This document shows, in pieces, positions 1 through 10,845 of a stretch of DNA of 64,000 nucleotides. This DNA is from Polynucleobacter cosmopolitanus (GTDB taxonomy: Bacteria; Pseudomonadota; Gammaproteobacteria; Burkholderiales; Burkholderiaceae). A model generated the notes under the pieces. That model was not told where the DNA came from, did no database searches, and saw nothing but the letters and a program-made list of their open reading frames with translations. The translations under genes were made by a program, and so were the position numbers. The number at the start of each line of letters is the position of its first letter. Within the stretch, counting starts at the first letter, position 1. The stretch lies in NCBI RefSeq assembly GCF_002224225.1, contig NZ_NJGG01000001.1, positions 248,001-312,000 of the forward strand. The letters are read 5' to 3'.

Positions 1-193
1 TAGCTGCAGTCGCAGGAGCTGCTGCCGGAGCTTGAGCCGGCTGAGCAGGAGCTGCCTGCTGCTTTTGAGTAACACCTTGAGACTGTTTACCCATGCTTTT
101 TGAACCGCCCATGCGCTTGGCTTCGGCATCAAATGATGCGCCCATCAACACAAAGGAAGAAAGAACTAAATAAACAAAACTTTTCTTCAACAT
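1..193 (-). CDS. Tim44-like domain protein, N-terminal part (cut by window edge)
   Basis: Only the first 64 codons are inside the window; the C-terminus lies beyond base 1. The visible protein starts MLKKSFVYLVLSSFVLMGAS, a hydrophobic signal segment. It continues with EAKRMGGSKSMGKQS and then an Ala/Pro/Gln-rich stretch. The RMGG-S-GKQS signature followed by a low-complexity linker is typical of the Burkholderiales proteins that carry a C-terminal Tim44-like domain and lie directly after ubiE. That domain is not visible, so the family call rests on the signature and the neighbour. It lies 28 bases after ubiE on the same strand and is probably the last gene of that operon. Its cellular role is not established. 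Confidence 0.6.
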   Translation of the reverse strand, partial: MLKKSFVYLVLSSFVLMGASFDAEAKRMGGSKSMGKQSQGVTQKQQAAPAQPAQAPAAAPATAA

Positions 194-221
194 CTTTAAC
201 CTCTCAAAAATTCGATAAGTA

Positions 222-965
222 TCAGTATTTATAACCAATATGCAACGCAACAATACCACCAGTGAGGGAGTGGTATTCAACCTTGTCAAATCCCACACTT
301 TCCATCATGGTCTTTAAAGTTTCTTGATCTGGGTGCATCCGAATTGATTCTGCAAGATAGCGGTAACTCTCTGAGTCACCAGCAACCTTCTCACCAAGCC
401 ATGGAAGTATCTTGAATGAATAAGCGTCATAAATTGGCTTAAGGGCATCTACTGGTTTAGAAAACTCCAAAACCATGGCTTTGCCACCTGGCTTGATCAC
501 TCTTAACATTTCCTTCAGTGCAACTTCTTTGTGAGTCATATTTCGAAGACCAAATGCAACCGTGGTCAAATCAAAATAATTATTTGGAAATGGTATTTGC
601 TCAGCATCCACCTGAACGCATGGCAAATAGTAGCCTTTATCAATTAAACGATTACGACCAAAACCCAGCATTGAGGCATTGATATCGGTTAACCAAACCT
701 GACCACCTGTTTCACGCTCAAGACCGACTGATTTGGCAAAACTCAAGGACAGATCACCCGTACCACCAGCAATATCCAAAACTTTTTGACCAGGTCTCAC
801 CGCTGCTTTACTGATGGTGAAATGCTTCCATAAACGATGCATGCCACCAGACATCAAATCATTCATGATGTCGTACTTATTTGCTACAGAATGAAACACC
901 TCAGCAACCTTGCTTGCCTTTTCAGTTTCATCCACGGTTTTATAACCAAAGTGTGTTTGTGCCAT
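222..965 (-). CDS. ubiE: Ubiquinone/menaquinone biosynthesis C-methyltransferase UbiE
   Basis: The 247-residue protein is a class I SAM-dependent methyltransferase. It C-methylates the benzoquinol ring (demethylmenaquinol or the 2-methoxy-benzoquinol intermediate) in quinone synthesis. The N-terminus carries the family hallmark [20 protein letters not shown] (residues 19-38). SAM motif I is [13 protein letters not shown] (62-74), and FGLRNM and LRVIKPGG follow as later family motifs. Length matches E. coli UbiE (251). It lies 6 bases after the DUF971 gene, in a run with the DUF3683 oxidoreductase and the Tim44-like gene, a common Burkholderiales arrangement. The organism respires with a ubiquinone-linked aa3 oxidase encoded further along. 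Confidence 0.97.
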   Translation of the reverse strand: MAQTHFGYKTVDETEKASKVAEVFHSVANKYDIMNDLMSGGMHRLWKHFTISKAAVRPGQKVLDIAGGTGDLSLSFAKSVGLERETGGQVWLTDINASMLGFGRNRLIDKGYYLPCVQVDAEQIPFPNNYFDLTTVAFGLRNMTHKEVALKEMLRVIKPGGKAMVLEFSKPVDALKPIYDAYSFKILPWLGEKVAGDSESYRYLAESIRMHPDQETLKTMMESVGFDKVEYHSLTGGIVALHIGYKY

Positions 966-971
966 GATTAA

Positions 972-1376
972 TTAATGCCCACAAGAGCGTGGCTCATCCT
1001 TCACCATTGCAATATCTCTACTAGCTCCCGCTTGCTCCATTCGGTCTAGATAGTCCTGCCACATTTCTTCTTGATTGGTGCACATCTCATAAAGATAGTC
1101 CCAACTGAAAATACCTGAGTCATGCCCATCAGAAAACACTGGCTTGATCGCGTAATGACCAACTTGCTCAATGTTATTGATCAAAACATCACGCTTACCG
1201 GTTTGCAAAGTTTCTTGGCCAACGCCATGACCTCTGACTTCAGCAGACGGTGACCACACTCTTAAAAATTCAAACGGCAACTGATATGTTTTGTTCTCAT
1301 AAGCTAACTCCAAAACTTTGGACTGCTGATGAACGATGATGTTCTGAGGCAATGGTGCTTTTTCTGTTGAGCTCAT
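972..1376 (-). CDS. DUF971 family protein
   Basis: The 134-residue protein matches DUF971 (gamma-butyrobetaine hydroxylase-like N-terminal domain), seen in the core LPFEFLRVWSPSAEVRGHG and the later WDYLYEMC segment. DUF971 is a small beta-rich domain, also found at the N-terminus of gamma-butyrobetaine hydroxylase and in Fe-S related proteins. No function is proven for the stand-alone bacterial form. The C-terminus is Cys/His-bearing (EPRSCGH). The start is 2 bases after the stop of the large oxidoreductase and the gene runs on to ubiE after 6 bases, so all three are almost surely co-transcribed. A link to Fe-S or quinone metabolism is only an inference from context. Confidence 0.85.
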   Translation of the reverse strand: MSSTEKAPLPQNIIVHQQSKVLELAYENKTYQLPFEFLRVWSPSAEVRGHGVGQETLQTGKRDVLINNIEQVGHYAIKPVFSDGHDSGIFSWDYLYEMCTNQEEMWQDYLDRMEQAGASRDIAMVKDEPRSCGH

Positions 1377-1378
1377 GA

Positions 1379-4300
1379 TTAAACCAATACTCTTTCAATA
1401 CCGCCTGAATTGGCGCTCTTCACATAATCAGCCATCCAATTAGCCCCTAGCAAATGATTGGCCATCTCAACCACGATGTAATCTGCTTTAGTGCCAGAGT
1501 CTTCATCATAGCGTGACAAGCCTTGCAAACATGAAGGGCAGCTAGTCAATACTTTGACCTGACCATCAAAATCATCTCTCAACTCATCCGCACCTTTTTT
1601 CATTTCGATTTCTTTGCGGAAACGAACCTGTGATGAGATATCAGGACGAGTGACTGCCAATGTGCCAGATTCACCACAGCAACGCTCATTCTTCGCGATG
1701 GCGGTACCGTCTTCAGTGGTCACCAAGCTATTCACTGTCTTTAAGGGATCTTGTAACTTCATTGGGCTGTGGCATGGGTCGTGATACATGTATCTGACTC
1801 CCTTAGCACCCTCAAGCTTAATACCCTTCTCTAACAAGAACTCATGGATATCGATGATTCTGCAGCCAGGGAAAATCTTTTCAAACTCGTAGCCCGCTAA
1901 TTGGTCGTAACAGGTGCCGCAAGAAACCACCACTGTCTTGATGTCCAAGTAATTCAATGTATTGGCCATGCGATGGAAAAGCACGCGATTGTCCGTGATG
2001 ATCTTGTCTGCTTTATCAAAATCGCCAGAACCTCTTTGCGGGTAACCGCAGCACAAATAACCTGGAGGCAATACGGTCTGAACACCGGCGTGCCACAACA
2101 TGGCTTGAGTGGCTAAACCTACTTGAGAAAACAATCTTTCTGATCCACAACCAGGGAAATAGAACACCGCTTCTGTATCAACAGAAGTTGTTTGTGGATT
2201 TCTGATGATAGGCACCACATCAGAATCTTCAATGTCTAACAAAGCTCTGGCAGTCTTCTTCGGCAAATTACCCGGCATCTTTTTATTGATGAAATGAATC
2301 ACCTGCTCTTGAATTGGCGGCTTCGTAACAGTTGAACGAGGCTTGGCTGTTTGCGCTTTGGCAAACTTCTTCAATAAATCGTGCGCTAAACGCTGAGCTT
2401 TGTAACCCCAATCGATCATTAACTTTCTGGTCAATTGAATCGTTTCAGGGTTGGTGGCATTCAAGAAGAACATCGCTGCCGTTGCACCCGGATTGAATTT
2501 CTTCTGCCCCATCTTGCGCAACAAGTTACGCATATTCATGGTGACATCACCAAAGTCAATCTTCACTGGGCATGGCGTTAAACACTTATGACAAACCGTG
2601 CAGTGAGCAGCGACATCGTCAAAGGCTTCCCAATGTTTGACTGAAACACCGCGTCTTGTTTGTTCTTCATACAAGAAAGCTTCAACCAACAAAGATGTGG
2701 CCAAAATTTTGTTACGTGGGCTGTATAACAAGTTAGCGCGTGGCACGTGCGTGGCGCAAACAGGTTTACATTTTCCACAGCGCAAGCAATCTTTGATGCT
2801 TGTCGCAATGGCGCCAATATCGCTTTGCTGCATGATGAGAGATTCATGACCCATCAATCCAAAACTTGGCGTGTAAGCGTTTCTCAAATCGGCGCCCTGC
2901 ATTAATTTGCCTTTATTGAAACGCCCTTCTGGGTCAATTCTCAACTTATAAGATCTAAAGTCTTTGATCTCTTCTTCCGTTAGATATTCAAGCTTGGTAA
3001 TACCAATGCCGTGCTCACCTGAAATCACACCATTCAAAGATCTGGCCAACTTCATGATGCGATCAACTGATTGATGAGCATCTTGAAGCATGTCGTAATT
3101 ATCAGAATTCACAGGAATGTTCGTGTGCACATTGCCGTCACCAGCATGCATGTGCAAGGCCACAAATACACGACTGCGAAGAACCTTCTTGTGGATTGCT
3201 TCACACTCTTTCAAAATCGGCTCAAACGGAACACCACTGAATATATTTCTTAACTCAGCTCTGACTTGAAGTTTCCATGAGGCGCGCAAGCTTCTGTCTT
3301 GCAAGGCTGAGAAGTATTGGTCCATGTTCTGTGACCAGCCTAACCATTCTTGTCTAACAGAGGCAATCAATTGCAAAGCCTGAGCAACACGACCCTCGAG
3401 CAAATCAGCCTCAGGCACATCGCCATCCTCTGATTTACCTAGCGGCAAATTACCTTGCTGAAGGAAACTCTCAAGCTCACTCAAAAGCTGAAGCTTGTTC
3501 TTTAAAGAAAGTTCAATGTTGATGCGCTCGATACCATCGGTGTACTCACCCATGCGATCTAACGGAATCACGACGTCTTCATTCACTTTGAATGCGTTTG
3601 TGTGACGTGCAATCGCAGCAGTTCTGGCGCGATCCAACCAAAACTTCTTGCGAGCTTCTGCACTCACCGCCACGAAACCTTCGCCAACCCTTGTGTTGGC
3701 CATGCGAATCACTTCACTGGCAGCCATCGCCACAGCATTCTCATCATCACCAACGATGTCGCCAATCAAAACCATTTTTGGCAAGACATTGCGCTTTGAC
3801 TTAGTGGCATAGCCAACTGCCTTCAAATAACGCTCGTCCAAATGCTCAAGACCCGCCAAAATAGCGCCGCCTTGTTTGGTTTGTTGATCTAAGTAGGCTT
3901 TGATTTCAACGATGCTTGGAATAGCATCGCGCGCTTGACCAAAGAACTCTAGACAAACTGTGCGAATTTGCTTTGGCATGCGATGCAAGACCCATCTTGC
4001 ACTGGTGATCAAACCATCACAACCTTCTTTTTGAATACCTGGCAAGCCTGATAAAAATTTATCAGTCACATCCTTACCAAGACCCTCTTTACGGAAGGTC
4101 TTACCTTCAATCTTCAACTCTTCAGTCTTGATGACTTTTTGACCAGGGGCATAAGAACCATCTGACCAAACCAATTTAAAAGTGGCAAAGGCGACATCAT
4201 GAATCTTGCCCATGTTGTGGCCAATGCGCTCAATGTCTAACCAGTTGCCGTCCGGATCAACCATTCTCCATGACGCTAAGTTATCAAGAGCGGTGCCCCA

Positions 4301-5212
4301 CAAAACAGCTTTTTTGCCGCCGGCATTCATGGCGATATTTCCACCAATGCAGCTGGCTTCAGCAGACGTAGGATCTACAGCAAAAACATTGCCAGATTTA
4401 TCTGCTGCATCTGAAACTCGCTTGGTCACAACTCCGGCACCAGAATAAATCGTGGCAACCTCTTCACTCAAGCCTGGCAAACGCATCATCTCTACAGGGC
4501 CCAAAGTTTCGAGCTTTTCTGTATTGATAACGGCTGACATTGGAGACAAAGGAATTGCACCGCCCGTGTACCCAGTGCCACCTCCACGAGGAATGATGGT
4601 TAAACCCAGCTCAATACAACCTTTGACCAAGTTAGGAATTTCTTCTTCAGTGTCAGGCGTTAAAACAACGAATGGGTATTCAACACGCCAATCGGTTGCA
4701 TCGGTCACGTGAGAAACGCGAGCCAAACCATCGTAGGCAATATTGTCAGTCGCGGTGAACTTGCCTAAAACCTTGCGAACACGTTTGCGCAAAATCGCAA
4801 CACGATCAAATTCGGCATTGAATTGCTCGACAGCGAGCGTGGCACTATCCATCAATTTGCCAACCTTGTCGGCCAAATCAGTGGTCATTCTCTTTTGAAC
4901 TTCTTTCAAGCGATGATGCAATGCCTCGATCAATTGCTTGCGACGGCCAGGATTGTCCAAAAGGTCGTCTTGTAGGTATGGATTGCGCTGAACAACCCAG
5001 ATATCGCCCAATACTTCGTAAAGCATTCTGGCTGAACGCCCAGTTTTTCTTCCAGACCTTAGTTCGTCAAGAATTTGCCAAGCTTCTTCACCCAATAAAC
5101 GGATAACGATCTCTCTGTCTGAGAAAGATGTGTAGTTATAAGGTATCTCACGCAAACGAGGGGCATTTTGAGGATGCTCTGTCATGCTGTGGAGTGGCAA
5201 AGGTGCGTTCAT
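1379..5212 (-). CDS. Large FAD-linked oxidase / iron-sulfur oxidoreductase fusion (DUF3683)
   Basis: The 1277-residue protein joins several modules. Residues about 20-145 are the DUF3683 region. A PCMH-type FAD-binding domain follows, with [11 protein letters not shown] at 208-218, then an FAD-linked oxidase C-terminal domain containing [14 protein letters not shown] and SGEHGIG. After these come two 4Fe-4S motifs ([11 protein letters not shown] and [12 protein letters not shown]) and two CCG heterodisulfide-reductase-like domains (FPGCGSERL with [16 protein letters not shown] with CCGESG). This amounts to GlcD/D-lactate-dehydrogenase and GlcF-like halves in one chain. It probably oxidises a 2-hydroxyacid and passes electrons to the quinone pool, but the substrate is unknown. 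It heads the run leading to ubiE. Confidence 0.88.
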   Translation of the reverse strand: MNAPLPLHSMTEHPQNAPRLREIPYNYTSFSDREIVIRLLGEEAWQILDELRSGRKTGRSARMLYEVLGDIWVVQRNPYLQDDLLDNPGRRKQLIEALHHRLKEVQKRMTTDLADKVGKLMDSATLAVEQFNAEFDRVAILRKRVRKVLGKFTATDNIAYDGLARVSHVTDATDWRVEYPFVVLTPDTEEEIPNLVKGCIELGLTIIPRGGGTGYTGGAIPLSPMSAVINTEKLETLGPVEMMRLPGLSEEVATIYSGAGVVTKRVSDAADKSGNVFAVDPTSAEASCIGGNIAMNAGGKKAVLWGTALDNLASWRMVDPDGNWLDIERIGHNMGKIHDVAFATFKLVWSDGSYAPGQKVIKTEELKIEGKTFRKEGLGKDVTDKFLSGLPGIQKEGCDGLITSARWVLHRMPKQIRTVCLEFFGQARDAIPSIVEIKAYLDQQTKQGGAILAGLEHLDERYLKAVGYATKSKRNVLPKMVLIGDIVGDDENAVAMAASEVIRMANTRVGEGFVAVSAEARKKFWLDRARTAAIARHTNAFKVNEDVVIPLDRMGEYTDGIERINIELSLKNKLQLLSELESFLQQGNLPLGKSEDGDVPEADLLEGRVAQALQLIASVRQEWLGWSQNMDQYFSALQDRSLRASWKLQVRAELRNIFSGVPFEPILKECEAIHKKVLRSRVFVALHMHAGDGNVHTNIPVNSDNYDMLQDAHQSVDRIMKLARSLNGVISGEHGIGITKLEYLTEEEIKDFRSYKLRIDPEGRFNKGKLMQGADLRNAYTPSFGLMGHESLIMQQSDIGAIATSIKDCLRCGKCKPVCATHVPRANLLYSPRNKILATSLLVEAFLYEEQTRRGVSVKHWEAFDDVAAHCTVCHKCLTPCPVKIDFGDVTMNMRNLLRKMGQKKFNPGATAAMFFLNATNPETIQLTRKLMIDWGYKAQRLAHDLLKKFAKAQTAKPRSTVTKPPIQEQVIHFINKKMPGNLPKKTARALLDIEDSDVVPIIRNPQTTSVDTEAVFYFPGCGSERLFSQVGLATQAMLWHAGVQTVLPPGYLCCGYPQRGSGDFDKADKIITDNRVLFHRMANTLNYLDIKTVVVSCGTCYDQLAGYEFEKIFPGCRIIDIHEFLLEKGIKLEGAKGVRYMYHDPCHSPMKLQDPLKTVNSLVTTEDGTAIAKNERCCGESGTLAVTRPDISSQVRFRKEIEMKKGADELRDDFDGQVKVLTSCPSCLQGLSRYDEDSGTKADYIVVEMANHLLGANWMADYVKSANSGGIERVLV

Positions 5213-5322
5213 ATCATCACTTTTAACTAAAAAGCCATTTTAAAGGACTATCGAGATCTTCGCCTTATTCTTACTTAAGGCCTCTTTTGAGCCGTTTTGT
5301 GACCTTAAATAGTGCAAGGTCA

Positions 5323-5826
5323 TCAAAGAAAACCAAGCCAACGGCCAATGATTGTCCAAAACTCCTCGGGAATCAGCAATAAAGCATAAGTCATGGTGAC
5401 ATATCGTACAAACTTGCCAACGGCCATATAAATCATGCAAGAAAGCCATGGCAATCTGAGCCAACCAGCGACCGCGCACAAGGGATCCCCAACAATCGGT
5501 AACCAAGATAGCAACAAGGCTGGGGGGCCTAGCTTTTCGAACCATCCCAATAATTTGTGGTCTCTGGGGCCCAAAAGCTTCTCATGCGCCTTGCTAGCCC
5601 CGTAACCCATTAACCAGTTCAGCATGCCGCCCAGAGTGTTACCCGCGGTAGCAACAAAAACAGCTGGCCAAAACATTTCTGGGTTTAACTTGATGTAACC
5701 AAACAAGACTGGCTCCGACCCCAGTGGCAAAAGGGTGGCCGATACAAATGAAATCGAAAAAACAGCCGGCAAGCCCACCGTGGGTAGAGAAAGCCAAACC
5801 AAAAAATTATGTAAATTGATATCCAT
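5323..5826 (-). CDS. YqaA-type inner membrane protein (DedA/SNARE-associated superfamily)
   Basis: The 167-residue protein is mostly hydrophobic with about four membrane segments. It has the family features of YqaA/DedA proteins: SATLLPLGSEPVLF near the N-terminus, AGNTLGGMLNWLMG in the middle and LSWLPIVGDPLCAVAGW later. DedA-superfamily proteins are inner-membrane and several act in lipid carrier recycling or membrane homeostasis, but YqaA itself has no settled function. The gene is divergent from ilvA across 40 bases. A 110-base gap separates it from the oxidoreductase downstream, so the two may be separate transcription units. A 101-codon overlapping frame on the same strand is not convincing. 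Confidence 0.85.
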   Translation of the reverse strand: MDINLHNFLVWLSLPTVGLPAVFSISFVSATLLPLGSEPVLFGYIKLNPEMFWPAVFVATAGNTLGGMLNWLMGYGASKAHEKLLGPRDHKLLGWFEKLGPPALLLSWLPIVGDPLCAVAGWLRLPWLSCMIYMAVGKFVRYVTMTYALLLIPEEFWTIIGRWLGFL

Positions 5827-5866
5827 GTTTGAGCATTTTAGGCTTTTGCCGTGATACGCTCACAGG

Positions 5867-7387
5867 ATGCCTAAAGATTATTTACGAAAAATATTGACCG
5901 CCAAGGTCTATGACGTTGCCCGAGAAACAGAGCTTGAACTAGCTTCACACCTTTCCGCGCGCATTAATAACAAAGTCTTGCTTAAAAGAGAAGATAACCA
6001 ACCGGTTTTCTCCTTTAAGTTAAGGGGTGCTTACAACAAAATGGCTCATTTGAGCCCTGCAGACCTCAAGCGTGGGGTCATAGCAGCATCAGCAGGCAAT
6101 CATGCCCAAGGTGTGGCTTTAGCCGCAGCAAAATTGGACTGCAAAGCCATCATCGTGATGCCCACCACCACGCCTCAAGTAAAAATTGATGCGGTGAGTG
6201 CTCGCGGTGGCAGCTCCGTCAAAATTGTTTTGCATGGCGATTCATACAGCGACGCCTATCAACACGCCCTATCTCTTGAAAAGAAACACCAGCTCACGTT
6301 CGTCCACCCCTTTGATGACCCAGATGTCATTGCAGGCCAGGGAACAATCGCCATGGAGATTCTGCAACAACACCAAGAGCCAATTGATGCCATTTTCTTG
6401 GCCATTGGTGGCGGTGGGTTGATTGCAGGTGTTGGCGCTTACATCAAAGCTATTCGTCCAGAAATCAAGGTCATTGGTGTTCAAACCGTTGACTCTGATG
6501 CCATGAAAAAATCTTTGGAAGCCGGTCGCAGAATTGAATTAAAAGATGTTGGTCTTTTTTCAGACGGCACAGCTGTCAAACTGGTTGGCAAAGAAACTTT
6601 TAGACTTTGCCAGCAAGTGGTTGATGAAATCATCACTGTTGATACAGATGCTATTTGTGCAGCGATCAATGACGTTTTTACGGACACGCGCAGCATCCTG
6701 GAGCCCGCTGGAGCGCTTGCGCTTGCAGGTCTGAAGGCATACGTTGAGCGCGAGAAGTGCAAGAACCAAACTTTGGTTGCGGTTGCTTGCGGTGCGAACA
6801 TCAACTTCAATCGACTCCGCTTCGTGGCTGAAAGAGCCGAGGTTGGCGAATCCAAAGAAGCTGTTTTTGCCGTCACCATTCCAGAACAAAGAGGTTCATT
6901 CAAACGTTTCTGCGAACTTCTTGGTGAGCGCAACGTCACAGAGTTCAACTATCGCATTGCCGATGCTGATCAAGCTCATATTTTTGTGGGCATCGCCACA
7001 CAAAAAGCTTCTGACAGCGCCGTCATTGCCAAATCATTCACCAAATCTGGTTTCAACACCATTGATTTGACTCAAGATGAATTGGCCAAGTCACACTTGC
7101 GCCATATGGTTGGTGGGCGTTCACAGTTAGCAAAAAACGAATTGCTTTATCGCTTTGAGTTCCCAGAGAAGCCTGGTGCTTTGATGAAATTCTTAACCAG
7201 CATGGCGCCCAACTGGAACATCAGTTTGTTCCACTACCGAAACCATGGCGCGGATTACGGACGCATTTTGATTGGTATGCAAGTGCCTTCAAGTGATAAA
7301 AAAGAATTGAAGAAATTTTTAGCAGGTCTTGGCTACCCACACTGGGACGAAAGCGATAATCCTGCTTACAAACTTTTCTTGGCATAA
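5867..7387 (+). CDS. ilvA: Threonine ammonia-lyase, biosynthetic
   Basis: This PLP enzyme deaminates L-threonine to 2-oxobutanoate, the first committed step to isoleucine. The 506-residue length equals the long biosynthetic type (E. coli IlvA 514). The PLP-binding lysine lies in PVFSFKLRGAYNK (K51), and the glycine-rich phosphate loop is AIGGGGLIAG. Two ACT-like regulatory domains occupy the last third: EAVFAVTIPEQRGSFKRF, and later LLYRFEFPEKPGALMKF. They suggest allosteric isoleucine/valine control. It is the first gene of a plus-strand run with the nucleotidase (2-base gap) and queF. Confidence 0.97.
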   Translation: MPKDYLRKILTAKVYDVARETELELASHLSARINNKVLLKREDNQPVFSFKLRGAYNKMAHLSPADLKRGVIAASAGNHAQGVALAAAKLDCKAIIVMPTTTPQVKIDAVSARGGSSVKIVLHGDSYSDAYQHALSLEKKHQLTFVHPFDDPDVIAGQGTIAMEILQQHQEPIDAIFLAIGGGGLIAGVGAYIKAIRPEIKVIGVQTVDSDAMKKSLEAGRRIELKDVGLFSDGTAVKLVGKETFRLCQQVVDEIITVDTDAICAAINDVFTDTRSILEPAGALALAGLKAYVEREKCKNQTLVAVACGANINFNRLRFVAERAEVGESKEAVFAVTIPEQRGSFKRFCELLGERNVTEFNYRIADADQAHIFVGIATQKASDSAVIAKSFTKSGFNTIDLTQDELAKSHLRHMVGGRSQLAKNELLYRFEFPEKPGALMKFLTSMAPNWNISLFHYRNHGADYGRILIGMQVPSSDKKELKKFLAGLGYPHWDESDNPAYKLFLA

Positions 7388-7389
7388 GC

Positions 7390-8301
7390 ATGGCGTTTTC
7401 ACTTGAAGGCAAATTAGTTGTCGCCATTTCCTCGCGGGCCTTATTTGATTTTGAAGAAGAGAATCAAATATTTGAAGCCAGCGATGACAGCGCCTACATG
7501 CAACTTCAATTGAACAGAATTGATCTGCCCGCCAAACCTGGAGTTGCCTACCCATTGGTCAAGAAGTTACTGACCTTTAACGAAGGTGGCCAACAAAATG
7601 TGGAAGTCGTGATTCTTTCTAGAAATGACCCAGTGAGTGGTTTGAGAGTTTTCCGCTCTGCCAAAAATGCCGGCCTAGCCATTGAGCGCGGGGTATTTAC
7701 CCGAGGTCGCGCCCCGTATCACTACTTAAAATCTTTGCAGGCCAATCTTTTCTTATCCGCCAACGCTGATGATGTGCGCGCGACATTGGATGCTGGCTTT
7801 CCTGCAGCCATGGTGTTTCCTCAAAGTAAACAATTGGCTGAATCTAATCCAGATGAAATACGCATCGCTTTTGACGGAGATGCTGTTTTATTTTCAGATG
7901 AAGCTGAAAGAATTTTTCAGGCCAAAGGGCTGGATGCATTCGTTGCCCATGAAAGCCATAAAGTTGAAACACCCCTACCACCGGGTCCGTTCAAACCTTT
8001 ACTAGAAGCGCTGCATCGCCTGCAAGTTTCAGCTAAAAAATCTGGTCAACCAATGAAGATCAGAACTGCCTTGGTCACAGCCAGATCAGCCCCCGCCCAC
8101 GAGAGAGCGATCAGAACTCTGATGGCTTGGGGTGTCACAGTTGATGAAGCGATGTTTCTTGGTGGTTTAGCTAAAAAAGATTTTTTAAAAGAATTTCAAC
8201 CTGACTTTTTCTTTGACGATCAACTGGGTCACTGCGAATTAGCATCAGACGTTGCCCCAACAGGTCAGGTTCTTTCTGGCATTGCCAATCAAATCAAATA
8301 A
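7390..8301 (+). CDS. 5'-nucleotidase (cytosolic 5'-nucleotidase I-like family)
   Basis: The 303-residue protein resembles the 5-nucleotidase family related to eukaryotic cN-I. Signs are [17 protein letters not shown] at the N-terminus, [12 protein letters not shown], the HAD-like core [13 protein letters not shown], and [11 protein letters not shown] near the C-terminus carrying the late acidic pair. The family hydrolyses nucleoside 5'-monophosphates; the preferred nucleotide cannot be read from sequence. It starts 2 bases after ilvA stops and is followed 4 bases later by queF, so the three are probably one transcript. No signal peptide is seen, which fits a cytoplasmic enzyme. Confidence 0.88.
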   Translation: MAFSLEGKLVVAISSRALFDFEEENQIFEASDDSAYMQLQLNRIDLPAKPGVAYPLVKKLLTFNEGGQQNVEVVILSRNDPVSGLRVFRSAKNAGLAIERGVFTRGRAPYHYLKSLQANLFLSANADDVRATLDAGFPAAMVFPQSKQLAESNPDEIRIAFDGDAVLFSDEAERIFQAKGLDAFVAHESHKVETPLPPGPFKPLLEALHRLQVSAKKSGQPMKIRTALVTARSAPAHERAIRTLMAWGVTVDEAMFLGGLAKKDFLKEFQPDFFFDDQLGHCELASDVAPTGQVLSGIANQIK

Positions 8302-8305
8302 TCAC

Positions 8306-9139
8306 ATGAGCACTCTAGATCAAGCACCATTGGGCAAAAACTCTGACAACCCAAGTCAATACAGCCCCGAACTTCTATTTCCAATCGCAAGAACTGAAAA
8401 TAGATTAAAGATTGGCATTAAAAATGCTGAGCCCCCATTTTTTGGCATTGATATTTGGAATGCCTATGAGCTCAGTTGGTTGAACGCAAAAGGAAAGCCT
8501 CAGCTTGCAATTGCGACCTTTTTTGTTCCGGCCAACTCACCAAACATCATTGAATCAAAATCGTGGAAGTTGTATCTCAACAGCTTGAACAATCATTGCT
8601 TCCAATCAAACGAAGAATTAATTCAAACACTCAAGAACGATTTATCCAAAGCTGCTGGTGCCAGTGTTTCTGTGCAATTAAATTCACCAGAACAGCAATG
8701 CACAAAAGGCATGAAGGAGATGGCTGGAAAATTGTTGGATCGATTAGATTTAGAGATTGACCCCAAGCAATTGCCGGATGCCGCCTTGCTCACATCAGAC
8801 ACAAGCCTAGGCATTGTTGAAGAATCGTTGGTCAGCCATCTACTGCGCTCTAACTGCCCAGTGACCGCTCAACCTGATTGGGCAAGTATTCAAATCAATT
8901 ACGTTGGCCCAACCATTGATGAAGAAGGTTTACTGCGCTATCTGATTTCTTTTAGAGAACATCATGAGTTTCATGAGCACTGCGTTGAAAAAATCTTCAT
9001 GGACATCAAAGAAAAATGCCGCCCTAGCAAGCTATCGGTTTACGCCCGATATACACGCAGAGGCGGCATTGATATCAATCCATTCAGAGCTGATTACAAC
9101 GCTGAGTGGCCGGACAATGTCCGGCACTCACGTCAATAA
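8306..9139 (+). CDS. queF: NADPH-dependent 7-cyano-7-deazaguanine reductase QueF
   Basis: QueF reduces preQ0 to preQ1 in queuosine synthesis. I place the start at the ATG at 8306 (277 aa), because the longer frame from 8252 only adds residues overlapping the nucleotidase; E. coli QueF has 282. The QueF signature is [12 protein letters not shown] (residues 83-94). The catalytic cysteine is in [10 protein letters not shown] (C184) with the paired aspartate at D191. These positions fit the long two-domain (YqcD/QueF-II) form. The last codons contain a perfect GC-rich hairpin, and the stop codon directly abuts the stop of ssb on the other strand. Confidence 0.96.
   Translation: MSTLDQAPLGKNSDNPSQYSPELLFPIARTENRLKIGIKNAEPPFFGIDIWNAYELSWLNAKGKPQLAIATFFVPANSPNIIESKSWKLYLNSLNNHCFQSNEELIQTLKNDLSKAAGASVSVQLNSPEQQCTKGMKEMAGKLLDRLDLEIDPKQLPDAALLTSDTSLGIVEESLVSHLLRSNCPVTAQPDWASIQINYVGPTIDEEGLLRYLISFREHHEFHEHCVEKIFMDIKEKCRPSKLSVYARYTRRGGIDINPFRADYNAEWPDNVRHSRQ
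9109..9125. other. Perfect 7-bp hairpin at the end of queF
   Basis: GCCGGAC, loop AAT, GTCCGGC lies inside the last codons of queF, just before the abutting stops of queF and ssb. No T-run follows on either strand, so it is not a canonical intrinsic terminator. It may still slow polymerase or protect a 3' end between the convergent genes. Confidence 0.45.
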
Positions 9140-9595
9140 TTAAAACGGAATATCGTCGTCAATATCGCTGATGCTTGGGCTGCTCATTGGAGCAGATGAT
9201 CTGGGTGCTGATGAAGCAGATGAGCCTTGGCTTGGCATACCACCATCAGAAGATCCTGGCGCTTTACCACCCAACATTTGCATTGTTTCTGCAACGATTT
9301 CTGTGGAGTACTTTTCTTGACCACTTTGGTCAGTCCATTTACGCGTTCTTAAACGGCCTTCCACATAAACCTGTGAACCTTTTTTGAGGTATTTTTCTGC
9401 CACCTCAGCCACCTTGCCAAAAAATGCAACGCGATGCCATTCAGTGTTCTCACGCATCTCGCCAGATTGCTTGTCGCGGTAACGATCAGTGGTAGCAATT
9501 GAAATATTCGTCACTGCGTCACCACTTGGTAGGCGACGAGTTTCTGGATCACGGCCAACATTACCCACAATGATTACTTTATTAACTGATGCCAT
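9140..9595 (-). CDS. ssb: Single-stranded DNA-binding protein
   Basis: The 151-residue protein has the SSB OB-fold at residues 1-110. It opens [20 protein letters not shown] and includes [31 protein letters not shown] and [12 protein letters not shown] Gly/Ser/Pro-rich flexible linker follows. The acidic tip DIDDDIPF at the very C-terminus is the docking site for replication and repair partners. SSB coats single-stranded DNA as a tetramer. A GGGAG ribosome binding site precedes the ATG. It lies after an MFS gene on the same strand with uvrA divergent, a familiar ssb-uvrA neighbourhood. Confidence 0.97.
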   Translation of the reverse strand: MASVNKVIIVGNVGRDPETRRLPSGDAVTNISIATTDRYRDKQSGEMRENTEWHRVAFFGKVAEVAEKYLKKGSQVYVEGRLRTRKWTDQSGQEKYSTEIVAETMQMLGGKAPGSSDGGMPSQGSSASSAPRSSAPMSSPSISDIDDDIPF

Positions 9596-9639
9596 TTTTG
9601 TCTCCCGAAGAAAAGTTTGTTGTACCGAAATTGATCGAA

Positions 9640-10806
9640 TTAAGTTGGTGAGCTAACCTTTGGAGGCAACTCTCTCATCGATAAAGCGATTATAAGCCAG
9701 GCAAAAATCAGTGCTGCACAAGCATAAAAAACACTTGATTCACCACCCCACTGCAATAACCAACCACCGCCCAATCCGCCAATGAATAAGCCAATTGATT
9801 GAGTGGTGTTGTAGATGCCTAAAGCAGTGCCTTTGGCATGACTTGCCCAGCGAGAAACCAAGGACGGTTGCATCGCTTCCAAAATATTGAACCCGATGAA
9901 ATAAATCAGCACCGCTGTTGCAAGGGCTGGCAGGGTGTCAAAGCTGGCTATGATCAGCTGAGCAACCATCATAGAAAGAATGCCGAAGATAAAGGCTGGC
10001 TTGATACGTTTTCTTCTCTCGCTCATCATGATGATGGGTGCCATACAAGCAAAAGAAATCAATACAGCCGGTAAATAGAGATGCCAATGCGAAACCAAAG
10101 GCAAGTCGGCTTTGACCAATAACCTAGGCAAGGTCAAAAACAATGCGATTTGGGCTGCATGTAAAGCAAACACCCCAAAGTTCAATCTCAATAAATCAGT
10201 GTTTAAGAAAACATCAGAAAACTTCGCGGTAAAGGGCGTGTTCGATTTTTCTTGCTGCGGAACCACGAACAAGGCCAACAAAATGGCGCCCACCCCTAAA
10301 ACAGCCATCAGATAAAACATGCCGTCCAAACCGATAGATTCATGCAAAGGAGAAGCCAAAACCAAGGATATGGCAAATGTCAGGGCGATACTGCCTCCAA
10401 CCATGGCCATCGCTCTTGTGCGAGTTTCTTCTTTGGTTAAATCGGCCAACCATGCGGTCACTGCTGCTGAAACAGCACCAGCACCCTGAATCGCTCGCCC
10501 GACAATGACCCACATCAAATCATCATGGCTACCGGCTATAACAGCACCTAAAACAAACAATAAAAGTCCGACCACAACCACAGGTCTGCGACCGTACTTA
10601 TCAGAAAGCATGCCTAGCGGGATATGCAGGCATGCCTGAACAAGGCCGTAGACCCCCAAGGCCAACCCGACTAAAAGGGCTTGATCACCACCAGGCAAGC
10701 CTTTGGCGTGCATGCTAAAGACCGGCAAGATCAAAAAAAGCCCCAACATACGAAGGGCAAAAATGCCGGCTAAAGCCAAAGATGCGCGAAGTTCTGTTTT
10801 TTCCAT
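9640..10806 (-). CDS. MFS transporter
   Basis: The 388-residue protein has the 12 hydrophobic segments of the major facilitator superfamily. The A-like motif [18 protein letters not shown] lies between segments 2 and 3, and [14 protein letters not shown] is an antiporter-type motif in segment 5. This points to a drug- or metabolite-efflux type carrier of the inner membrane. The substrate cannot be deduced. The gene lies between ssb (44 bases downstream) and divergent uvrA (39 bases upstream). The association is positional and common in Burkholderiales. Confidence 0.85.
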   Translation of the reverse strand: MEKTELRASLALAGIFALRMLGLFLILPVFSMHAKGLPGGDQALLVGLALGVYGLVQACLHIPLGMLSDKYGRRPVVVVGLLLFVLGAVIAGSHDDLMWVIVGRAIQGAGAVSAAVTAWLADLTKEETRTRAMAMVGGSIALTFAISLVLASPLHESIGLDGMFYLMAVLGVGAILLALFVVPQQEKSNTPFTAKFSDVFLNTDLLRLNFGVFALHAAQIALFLTLPRLLVKADLPLVSHWHLYLPAVLISFACMAPIIMMSERRKRIKPAFIFGILSMMVAQLIIASFDTLPALATAVLIYFIGFNILEAMQPSLVSRWASHAKGTALGIYNTTQSIGLFIGGLGGGWLLQWGGESSVFYACAALIFAWLIIALSMRELPPKVSSPT

Positions 10807-10845
10807 AAAGAAGAGCTATATTAACTGGTTACGCAGAGAAAAATC

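Noticed and set aside
1-62. GCAGGAGCTGCTG-like repetitive DNA, similar in look to 56460-56540
   Set aside because: Both are Ala/Pro-rich coding linkers (Tim44-like protein and AmtB), not a repeat element or recombination site.
5240-5545. 101-codon frame on the minus strand overlapping yqaA
   Set aside because: It overlaps more than half of yqaA in another frame, has no family features and no ribosome binding site; yqaA is clearly the gene.
6481-6948. 155-codon frame opposite ilvA
   Set aside because: Antisense shadow of a conserved enzyme, low-complexity Ser/Ala-rich protein, no motif.
10807-10845. LexA (SOS) box between the MFS gene and uvrA
   Set aside because: No CTGT-N8-ACAG is present in the 39-base gap.
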